This document shows positions 35,606 to 43,333 of a stretch of 64,000 nt of DNA, piece by piece (position 1 is the first letter of the stretch; each line of letters opens with the position of its first letter). The position numbers were made by a program, and so were the translations under genes. Source of the stretch: JAEZDR01 sp039811185 (GTDB lineage: Bacteria > Bacteroidota > Bacteroidia > Chitinophagales > Chitinophagaceae); the NCBI GenBank assembly GCA_039811185.1, contig JBDHYF010000005.1, positions 106,026 through 170,025 of the forward strand, in the 5' to 3' direction. The notes under the pieces were generated by a model. It had not been told where the DNA came from, searched no databases, and was given only the letters and a program-made list of their open reading frames with translations.

Positions 35606-36655
35606 TTAAAGGTCTTTCAACAAAATGATATAGGTTGGGAAGTGATCGCTGTAACCGCCGCGATACTCATTAAAATTCCAGGTACGCATCGGATAACCCT
35701 TGTAACGTCCGAGGTTTTCCTTCATATATTCTTTTGCGAAAATTTTAGCCGTGTAAAAATACCATCCGTTTTGTTTTTGATTCAGCCATGGATAGCTGAT
35801 GATAATCTGATCGAAGAGATTCCAGGAGTCTTGGTAGGCAAGAGTCCCAATTCCGTCGTTATAATAATCAACCCAGGGATTGAATAAGCCGCCGGGCTTC
35901 ACCTGCGATTTTTTGCCTTTTGTTTCCAACACTTTGGTTACGCTCGGACTAATCGGATCATCGTTTAAATCGCCCATAATCACTGCTTTCACATCACCAT
36001 CGGCCGCCTTCAGCGAATCGAGGTGGTTCTTTACAACCATTGCTGCGGCTGCTCTTGCGGGTGCGCTTCTTTCTTCACCACCACTTCGGCTCGGCCAGTG
36101 GTTTACATATACATGAATCGTCTCGCCTAAAAATTTGCCTTTTACCCAAAGCACATCGCGTGTATAATACGCACTTTTGGAACCGCCGGGAAGTTGTACA
36201 AACAGCGGCCGGCTTTCTTCAGGAACAAAATATTTCGGATTGTAATACATGGCTACATCAACGCCCCTTGCATCTTTCGAATCGTAGTGTACAAACTGAT
36301 AATTCCGCTTCCTGATCAGCTCATGGTTAGCCAGATCGATTAACACATTTTTATTTTCAATTTCTGCTACGCCTAAAATCGCCGGACCGTCGGGGGTTAA
36401 GTCCGTTCCAATCTGCGAAATCACTGTGGCAAGCTTTCCAATCTTATCCCAATAAATAGCTCCATTATAACCCTTTTCGCCGCCGGGAGTAAATTCCTGA
36501 TCCATCACCCCATAATCATCAATCGTATCGAAAAGGTTTTCGAGGTTATAAAAAGCAATGATGGAGATGGCTCGTTTCTTTGCACCGTTCTCCGACTGGG
36601 CGAAGGTGAGTATCCCAATAACCAGTACGCCAAACAGTAAAACAACTCTTTTCAT
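35606..36655 (-). CDS. Secreted endonuclease/exonuclease/phosphatase (EEP) family hydrolase
   Basis: This 349-residue protein has a signal peptide (MKRVVLLFGVLVIGILTFAQ). The EEP catalytic order is present: IIAFYNLENLFDT near 33-46, VAEIENKNVL near 97 with the Mg-binding Glu, RGVDVAMYYNP, VYVNHWPSRSGG near 180, VIMGDLNDDPIS near 222 and GYSDHFPTYI at the end, with the general-base His. Members cleave DNA, RNA or phosphorylated sugars/lipids; the substrate cannot be read directly. It is divergent from a TonB receptor and a DUF5689 lipoprotein, which suggests external nucleic acid or phosphate-ester use (inference). Confidence 0.9.
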   Translation of the reverse strand: MKRVVLLFGVLVIGILTFAQSENGAKKRAISIIAFYNLENLFDTIDDYGVMDQEFTPGGEKGYNGAIYWDKIGKLATVISQIGTDLTPDGPAILGVAEIENKNVLIDLANHELIRKRNYQFVHYDSKDARGVDVAMYYNPKYFVPEESRPLFVQLPGGSKSAYYTRDVLWVKGKFLGETIHVYVNHWPSRSGGEERSAPARAAAAMVVKNHLDSLKAADGDVKAVIMGDLNDDPISPSVTKVLETKGKKSQVKPGGLFNPWVDYYNDGIGTLAYQDSWNLFDQIIISYPWLNQKQNGWYFYTAKIFAKEYMKENLGRYKGYPMRTWNFNEYRGGYSDHFPTYIILLKDL

Positions 36656-36673
36656 TCTTTAAAATTAAAGTTT

Positions 36674-36681
36674 CAAAAGTA
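36674..36681 (-). promoter_or_regulatory. -7 promoter box for the EEP hydrolase gene
   Basis: The minus strand reads TACTTTTG, an exact TAnnTTTG, 18 bases upstream of the ATG, in the 141-bp divergent region shared with the TonB receptor gene. Confidence 0.55.
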
Positions 36682-36769
36682 GGTATATAATAAAGCAACG
36701 GCTGCAATTACTTTATTAATTTTCTTATGCGGTATGATGAGTGTTAGTTAATTTATAAGTAGAAGGCAA

Positions 36770-36777
36770 TACATTTG
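36770..36777 (+). promoter_or_regulatory. -7 promoter box for the TonB-dependent receptor gene
   Basis: TACATTTG is an exact -7 box 19 bases before ATG 36797. It favours that ATG over the in-frame TTG at 36791. Confidence 0.55.
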
Positions 36778-36796
36778 CAGATTCAAATTTTTGAGT

Positions 36797-39391
36797 ATGC
36801 GAAAATTGCGATTGATTTTGTTATTCCTTTTGCCGGTTTCGTTGGCGATGGGGCAACATATAAAAAATGTAAAAGATACGCTTCCACGACGCGACACGAT
36901 TATGGAAGAGTTGAAAGATCAGATGCTGGAAAGTCTTCCCACCATTTCTCTTGAAGACGACGACCTTTCCAACACCGGAGGTTCGGGCGTATCCTCTATT
37001 CTTACTGCTGGCCGTGATCCTTTTTATTCGGCTGCATCGTTTAACTGGAGCTCTGCGCGTTTTCGTGTAAGAGGCTACGATAACGATGCCCACGGCGTTT
37101 ACATGAACGGCATCCCCATGGAAAATCTCGACAACGGATTTACACCTTACGGGCTTTGGGGCGGGTTAAATGATGTAATGCGGAATAAAGAACTGTCGCT
37201 CGGTTTAAGGCCGGCAACATTTACGTTCGGTGACATTGGCAGCAGTACCAACATCGACTCGAGATCCATCCGCCAACGTAAACAAACCTCGGTTGGCTAT
37301 GCGCTTTCTAACAGAAATTATACGCACCGCGTGCATTTTACTCACAGCAGCGGAATGACGAAAGACGGATGGGCCTATACCATTTCCGGAAGCCGCCGTT
37401 GGGCAACCGAAGGCTATGTGCCCGGAACCTACTACGACGGATGGAGTTATTTTGCAGCCATCGATAAAAAGCTCGGTAAAAGGAACATGCTTTCTTTAAC
37501 TGTGTTTGGAGCGCCAACAGAAAATGCGCGTCAAACCGGCTCAACGCTTGAAGCAATGGATTTGGCAGGCAGCCATTATTATAACCCGGCATGGGGATAT
37601 CAGAAAGGGAAACAACGCAGTGCAAACGTTGCCAAGTCGCATCAGCCCTATTTTATTTTAACGCACGATCTTAAGTTGAATAACAATACTACGCTTGTAT
37701 CCGCAATCGGATATTCTTTCGGTGAAAGAGCCACTTCGGCGCTTGACTGGTATAATGCTGCCGATCCGCGTCCGGATTATTACCGGTATTTGCCGAGCTA
37801 TCAGCAAGATCCTTACTATTCCGAAGCAGTTAAAAATATGTATCAGCAAAACCCGGATCTTTTACAAATTCAATGGGATCAGTTGTATCAGGCAAATAAG
37901 TCAGTTGTATCAAGCGTGCAAAATGCAAACGGAATTCCGGGCAATACCGTTACCGGATATCGGTCGAGATATATTCTTCAGGACCGTGTGATAGCAACCG
38001 ATCGTTTTAACTATAACTCTACCTTAAACACGCGCTTTGGAAATCACGTTGATTTCAGTGCGGGACTGGCCTATCAATATCAAAAAAATCATTACTTCAA
38101 CAGAGTAAAAGATTTATTGGGCGGGGAGTTTTTTGTTGACATCAACCAGTTTGCAGAACGCGATTTTGCATACGATCCGAATGTTGTTCAGAACGACTTA
38201 AACAATCCGAATCGTATTTTGAAGCTTCGCGATCATTACGGCCACGATTATAACATCACCATCCACAAAGCATCCGCATGGGCACAGGCATCGTTTAAGT
38301 ACGATAAAGTAGATTATTTTATTGCCGGTCAGCTTTCTCAAACCCGCTTCTGGCGCACCGGTAATGTAAGGAACGGGCTGTTCCCAAATAACTCTTTCGG
38401 AAAATCGGATGTAAACACTTTTACCAACTATGCTGTTAAAGGTGGAGTTACCTATAAGTTCGATGGCAGAAACTATATTTTCGCAAATGCTGCCTACTTA
38501 ACCAAAGCGCCGTTTTTTGATAATGTTTATATAGCGCCACGGACACGCGATTTCATTCAAGCCAACACAAAAAGCGAAACCGTTATTTCAGGCGAAGGCG
38601 GTTTCATTCACAACTCACCCACGCTTAGGTACAGAATTTCGGGTTATTACACAATGATGAATGATGGAATGGATGTGATGAGTTTTTACCACGATGAAGT
38701 GAGAAACTTTGTAAACTATGCAATGAGTGGGATAGACAAGGTGCATTTTGGGGGAGAGTTTGGGGTGGAAGCAAAACTTATGGCAGGCTTAACAATGAAT
38801 GCGGCAGCTTCGGTGGGTCGCTACTATTATTCCGGTCGTCAGAACGCCATCGTAACCGTAGACAATAATTCGAGCGTGCTGGACATTTCACGTGCAGAGC
38901 AAACTATTTATTCCGAGAACTTCTATGTTCCGTCAACACCGCAGGAAGCATATAGCTTAGGTATCACTTATCGTTCACCAAAGTATTGGTTCATCAGTTT
39001 AACCGGTAATTATTTCGACAAGATGTGGTTAAGCTTCAACCCGATCAGAAGAACGGTAGCTGCTGTTGATGGCATAGACAGAAAAACTGCTGACGGCGAA
39101 AAACTGTATCGCGAAATCATCGACCAAACACAATTTGATCCTCAGTTCACTCTTGATTTTTTTGGCGGATGGAGTTACAAACTGCAAAACAGAAAATACC
39201 ACATGGGCAACAACGCATTTCTGGTGTTCAATGTGGGCATAAACAATATTTTGGATAATAAAGATATTGTGTCCGGTGGCTACGAACAGCTCCGGTTTGA
39301 TTTTGCCGGAAGAAACGTAAACAAATTTCCACCTAAATTGTACTACGCATACGGCTTAAACTATTTCGCCAGCGTTACCTTAAGATTTTAA
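36797..39391 (+). CDS. TonB-dependent receptor
   Basis: This 864-residue outer-membrane receptor has a signal peptide (MRKLRLILLFLLPVSLAMGQ). The plug begins near residue 50 without an N-terminal carboxypeptidase-regulatory domain (DDLSNTGGSGVSSILTAGRD, FRVRGYDNDAHGVYMNGIPM). The 22-strand-type barrel ends in YAYGLNYFASVTLRF, with the usual terminal Phe. No SusD-like gene follows; instead a DUF5689 lipoprotein gene starts 23 bases downstream, so it is not a typical Sus pair. The ligand is unknown; the EEP hydrolase gene next to it points toward nucleic-acid or phosphate-containing material (inference). Confidence 0.93.
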   Translation: MRKLRLILLFLLPVSLAMGQHIKNVKDTLPRRDTIMEELKDQMLESLPTISLEDDDLSNTGGSGVSSILTAGRDPFYSAASFNWSSARFRVRGYDNDAHGVYMNGIPMENLDNGFTPYGLWGGLNDVMRNKELSLGLRPATFTFGDIGSSTNIDSRSIRQRKQTSVGYALSNRNYTHRVHFTHSSGMTKDGWAYTISGSRRWATEGYVPGTYYDGWSYFAAIDKKLGKRNMLSLTVFGAPTENARQTGSTLEAMDLAGSHYYNPAWGYQKGKQRSANVAKSHQPYFILTHDLKLNNNTTLVSAIGYSFGERATSALDWYNAADPRPDYYRYLPSYQQDPYYSEAVKNMYQQNPDLLQIQWDQLYQANKSVVSSVQNANGIPGNTVTGYRSRYILQDRVIATDRFNYNSTLNTRFGNHVDFSAGLAYQYQKNHYFNRVKDLLGGEFFVDINQFAERDFAYDPNVVQNDLNNPNRILKLRDHYGHDYNITIHKASAWAQASFKYDKVDYFIAGQLSQTRFWRTGNVRNGLFPNNSFGKSDVNTFTNYAVKGGVTYKFDGRNYIFANAAYLTKAPFFDNVYIAPRTRDFIQANTKSETVISGEGGFIHNSPTLRYRISGYYTMMNDGMDVMSFYHDEVRNFVNYAMSGIDKVHFGGEFGVEAKLMAGLTMNAAASVGRYYYSGRQNAIVTVDNNSSVLDISRAEQTIYSENFYVPSTPQEAYSLGITYRSPKYWFISLTGNYFDKMWLSFNPIRRTVAAVDGIDRKTADGEKLYREIIDQTQFDPQFTLDFFGGWSYKLQNRKYHMGNNAFLVFNVGINNILDNKDIVSGGYEQLRFDFAGRNVNKFPPKLYYAYGLNYFASVTLRF

Positions 39392-39414
39392 AATTTAAAT
39401 ATTAAAACAGTAAT

Positions 39415-41634
39415 ATGAAAAATAGAATATCGAAAATCCTGATGAGTGGCTTGCTTACCATGCTTGCTGCCACTTTTATTGTAGGTTGTCAGAGAACCTT
39501 CGACGAACCACCTACCACAACCGATCCGGGAGTGACGGCAAACATTACAATTAAAGACTTGAAAGCGCAGTCGAACGTAGGTGCCAGCGGTGCCATGACG
39601 AAGCTTACAGGCGGAAAAATTATTTCAGGTATTGTGGTGGGTAACGACAGATCGGGCAATATCTATAAAACGATTTACATTCAGGACGCTACCGGCGCCA
39701 TTGCACTGGAGCTTGATGGATTGAGCCTTTTTAACCAGTTTCCTGTAGGAAGAGAAGTGTTTGTTTTACTCGACAGCCTTTATATCTACAATGAAACCGC
39801 TATGATTAAGCTGGGAGTAAGAAGCTTCTCCAATGGTTCGTATGCCATGGGCGGTATTCCTTCGCCTCTGATCGACAAATATGTAAAGAAAGGATCCCTC
39901 AACAATCCCGTTGTTCCGAAAGATGTTGAACTAAACGATTTGAACAACGACTATCAGAGTATGTTAATTCGCCTGAAAAATTTTGAAGTATCACCCGGCG
40001 ATCAAAACAAAACATGGGCTGATACCTCCGCCAATAAAGCGACACAGAATATTAATATCCGAAACTGCGCCGGCAACACTACCATTATCCGTACAAGTGG
40101 ATATGCAAATTTTGCAGGTGTAAAAGTTGCACAAGGCAATGGTGATGTTACGGCTATTTATACTGTTTATAACACAACAAAGCAGCTCATTATCCGCGAT
40201 ACAGCCGACGTACAGTTTAACGGACCGCGCTGCGGATCGAATGTGCAGATTGTTTCTATTAAAGATGTAAGAGCCTATTTCGCTGCCGGCGGCAATATTC
40301 CCGCAAACACCGGTATTGAAGGTGTTATCGTATCTAATCGCAACAACGAAGCGGCAGGTAACTACCGGATACAGGATGCAAACGGATATGGCATTCAAAT
40401 CCGGTTTAAAACCGCATCTAATCCGCTTGCTGATGCAGGCGACAAATACGTAGTAAACGTAAGCGGCTTAAAGGTTGAAGACTATCAGGGCGACCTGCAA
40501 ATCAACAACGTTGAAACAGCATCTAAAACAGGTACCGGTACCGTAACGCCACGTGCTACTACCGTTGCAGACATTGCTACCAATCTTTCTTCTTCCGCTA
40601 CTGATAACTGGAGCAGCACGGTTGTTAAACTTTCCAATGTAAATATTACTGAAACCGGAACCAATTCTGCAGGTACAAACTACGCTATTGTTGATGGTAC
40701 AGGAAGCATTATTTCTTTTGTGAGAAGCACACTTGGTTACGCAATGCCAACATTTGCAACCTCGGTTGTAGGCTATGTTTCTTTATATAATGGTACACCA
40801 CAGTTAACAATCCGTTCTGCTGCTGATGTAGTGGGCGGTACCGTGCCTACACCAACTGTAACCACTGCAGCAGTTACCAATGTTACCGCAACCGGCGCAA
40901 CAAGCGGAGGTGACGTAACAGCGGCGGGCACTTCTACAGTTACTGCCCGCGGCATTGTATGGAGCACATCGCCCAACCCCACAACAGCAGTTACCACAAA
41001 AACTACTGATGGTTCAGGAACCGGTGCATTTACCAGCACCATTACCGGACTTGCCGCAGCCACCACATATTATGTTAGAGCTTATGCTACCAACAGCAGT
41101 GGAACAGCTTATGGCGATCAAAAAACCTTTACTACTCCGAATCCGGGAGGACTAAATATTACGGTTGAAGATTTTGAAGCCGGAACAAAAACAGCCTGGG
41201 CTTCCGGATCAACAACGCTTACAACCGGTAGCTGGTTCTTCAGCGATGCCCTTACAGGAAGTGATGCAAGTGACATAAAAACCGGAAATAAAGCCGCGAG
41301 AGTTAGAGGACAAGGTACAAACGGTTACATTGAAACTGAATTTACTATTAAAGGACTTAAGAAAGTTACTTTAAATGCAGCGCAGACAAACTTTAGCGAA
41401 CCCGCGGGAACACCTGCGTTCGAACTTCAGGTTTCTGTTGACGGCGGCGCTTGGACAAAAGTGGGGAACACCCAAAATCCTGCAAAAGGCGCGTTCGGAA
41501 CCGCACCATACGAATTCGATGTTAATGCCGGTGATAATGCGAATGTAAAAGTGAGAATATTGAATACATCTCCTATGGGTTCTGCAAATCAAATCCGGAT
41601 AAATATAGATGATGTGAAATTCTATCACAAATAA
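39415..41634 (+). CDS. DUF5689 lipoprotein with FN3-like and jelly-roll domains
   Basis: This 739-residue lipoprotein has lipobox VGC, Cys25, after MSGLLTMLAATFIV. Two OB-fold-like DUF5689 units occupy about residues 40-270 (ITIKDLKAQSNVGASGA ...) and 275-475 (VQIVSIKDVRAYFAAGG ...). A fibronectin-III-like unit (TPTVTTAAVTNVTATGATSG, then YYVRAYATNSSGTAYGDQ) spans about 480-575. A C-terminal jelly-roll (EDFEAGTKTAWASGS to NIDDVKFYHK) resembles choice-of-anchor binding domains. It follows the TonB receptor by 23 bases and ends in a strong terminator. Likely a cell-surface ligand-binding partner of the receptor. DUF5689 function is not established. Confidence 0.88.
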   Translation: MKNRISKILMSGLLTMLAATFIVGCQRTFDEPPTTTDPGVTANITIKDLKAQSNVGASGAMTKLTGGKIISGIVVGNDRSGNIYKTIYIQDATGAIALELDGLSLFNQFPVGREVFVLLDSLYIYNETAMIKLGVRSFSNGSYAMGGIPSPLIDKYVKKGSLNNPVVPKDVELNDLNNDYQSMLIRLKNFEVSPGDQNKTWADTSANKATQNINIRNCAGNTTIIRTSGYANFAGVKVAQGNGDVTAIYTVYNTTKQLIIRDTADVQFNGPRCGSNVQIVSIKDVRAYFAAGGNIPANTGIEGVIVSNRNNEAAGNYRIQDANGYGIQIRFKTASNPLADAGDKYVVNVSGLKVEDYQGDLQINNVETASKTGTGTVTPRATTVADIATNLSSSATDNWSSTVVKLSNVNITETGTNSAGTNYAIVDGTGSIISFVRSTLGYAMPTFATSVVGYVSLYNGTPQLTIRSAADVVGGTVPTPTVTTAAVTNVTATGATSGGDVTAAGTSTVTARGIVWSTSPNPTTAVTTKTTDGSGTGAFTSTITGLAAATTYYVRAYATNSSGTAYGDQKTFTTPNPGGLNITVEDFEAGTKTAWASGSTTLTTGSWFFSDALTGSDASDIKTGNKAARVRGQGTNGYIETEFTIKGLKKVTLNAAQTNFSEPAGTPAFELQVSVDGGAWTKVGNTQNPAKGAFGTAPYEFDVNAGDNANVKVRILNTSPMGSANQIRINIDDVKFYHK

Positions 41635-41652
41635 CCTTAGGCGTATTCTTAG

Positions 41653-41691
41653 AAAGGAGGCTGATTCGTAAAGGATCAGCCTCCTTTTTTT
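41653..41691 (+). terminator. Intrinsic terminator after the DUF5689 gene
   Basis: A 13-bp stem, AAAGGAGGCTGAT/ATCAGCCTCCTTT, is followed by a T run. It ends the receptor operon. Confidence 0.9.
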
Positions 41692-41725
41692 GCGCAGATC
41701 GTGCGTCTGTTTTCTATCTGATGGA

Positions 41726-43261
41726 TTACGATTTTTCCTCTTTATCAATAATATCGATCTGTTGCAAGTTGCGATGCGCCGGCGCAGTAATGATTTCGCC
41801 CGCGGCATTATACCGTGCGCCATGACAAGGGCAATCCCACGATTGCTCGCTGTTGTTCCAACTTACAGTACATTTCGCATGGGTGCAAACCGGCGATACG
41901 GCGTGCAAACCACCCCTCTCATCTTTATACAACCCCACGGTATCGCCATGATAGTTTACCACCTTCGCTTCTCCATGCGCTAGCGATGAAAGAGATTCCA
42001 TCTCGCTCAGGTTCATTCTTCCCGCAACAAGCTCTTTAACAACATCGGCATTCTCTTTTACAAAGTTGCTGAAACCCGCTACCGGACTTACTCTTGCGGG
42101 ATCGAACAGGTCGCGGTATTCGTTGCTGCCTCTCAAAATCAGATCGCTGATTACCATAGCTGCGCCTGAGCCAAGCGTAATACCATTGCCGGAGTAACCG
42201 GTTGCCACATACGCATTTTCAGTGCCGGGAAGAACCCCTATGTAGGGGAGCCCGTCCGTATTTTCGAAGAACTGTGAAGACCACCTATACATAATTTTTT
42301 CGATATTGAAATTTGTATGCAGATAAGCCTCCAAACTGCGGAATCTGTTTTCTGTGTTAGGCTCATGCCCTGTTTTGTGATCTTCGCCGCCGGCAATCAG
42401 GAAAAGTTCACCGTTCACTTCTTGTGTCCGGAAGTAATGATAGGGGTCCTGCATGTCGTACACCAAATCGGCCGGATAGCTATTCCCTTTCAGTTTAACG
42501 GCCATTGCGTAACTGCGGTAGGGTGCACATCTAAAATGCAGTAGGTTTATCTGAAGCGGAATATGTGTTGCATATACAACAGACCGACAAACAAAATTAC
42601 CTGCCGTTGTTTCCACAATCTTTTTCCCCTCTTGATCGCTGCTGTTTAGTACCCGGCAATCGTGTAAAATAATCCCGCCTGCCTGCTCGAATGCTTTCGC
42701 CAAACCATAAATGTATTTTGTTGCGTGGATGCTCCCTTGGTGGCTGAACAGCGCGGCTTTCGTGTGGGCGAGCGGGATCGGAAGATCTTTGGTGTAGGCA
42801 GCCGACATACCCACTTTCTGAAAAGAGGAAACGATTTTTTCCAGTTCTTTTTCCTGTTCATCGTTTTCAGCAAAAAGATAGGCTTGCTGCCTTTTAAAGT
42901 CGCAATCTATATCATGTTGTATAACATTTTTCTCTATAAGGCTAATGCAGTTTCTCGCGAAATCCGCTAAGAGACTGGCAGCGTTGAAGCCAAAATCTTT
43001 TTCGATTTGATAGTAGGGCGATTCGAGTAAGGTGTTCAAGTGGGCGGTGGTGCCGGAAGTGGTTCCAAAGCCTATCGTTTTCGCTTCGGCAAGCAGGCAT
43101 TTTTTACCCTGAGTTTGCAATAAAAGCGCGGTCGTTAATCCGGTTATGCCGCCACCGGCAATAACAACATCGAATTCTGTTGCGCCGTGGCGCTCGTTTG
43201 TTGGAAGGTAAGGAGGCATAAACGCCTGCCAGATACTTTCATTTCTGCCATCTCTTTGCAT
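41726..43261 (-). CDS. FAD-dependent oxidoreductase with C-terminal Rieske [2Fe-2S] domain
   Basis: This 511-residue protein has a DAO-type FAD domain starting FDVVIAGGGITGLTTALLLQ near residue 30, with GFGTTSGTTAHLN near 67 and YVATGYSGNGITLGSGAAM near 350. A Rieske domain follows (about 420-505) with both cluster halves, CTHAKC and CPCHGARYN, the usual 2 Cys + 2 His ligands. No signal peptide is visible, so it is probably cytosolic. The YhfW-like architecture suggests electron transfer from a flavin to the cluster; substrate unknown. It is the first gene on its strand after a gap, with no obvious redox partner beside it. Confidence 0.9.
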   Translation of the reverse strand: MQRDGRNESIWQAFMPPYLPTNERHGATEFDVVIAGGGITGLTTALLLQTQGKKCLLAEAKTIGFGTTSGTTAHLNTLLESPYYQIEKDFGFNAASLLADFARNCISLIEKNVIQHDIDCDFKRQQAYLFAENDEQEKELEKIVSSFQKVGMSAAYTKDLPIPLAHTKAALFSHQGSIHATKYIYGLAKAFEQAGGIILHDCRVLNSSDQEGKKIVETTAGNFVCRSVVYATHIPLQINLLHFRCAPYRSYAMAVKLKGNSYPADLVYDMQDPYHYFRTQEVNGELFLIAGGEDHKTGHEPNTENRFRSLEAYLHTNFNIEKIMYRWSSQFFENTDGLPYIGVLPGTENAYVATGYSGNGITLGSGAAMVISDLILRGSNEYRDLFDPARVSPVAGFSNFVKENADVVKELVAGRMNLSEMESLSSLAHGEAKVVNYHGDTVGLYKDERGGLHAVSPVCTHAKCTVSWNNSEQSWDCPCHGARYNAAGEIITAPAHRNLQQIDIIDKEEKS

Positions 43262-43333
43262 TTGAATTGTTTTACCAAATGCAATAAAAACAATGCCTTT
43301 TATGAAGTTCTCGAAAAATACTGCCCGGCAGAA

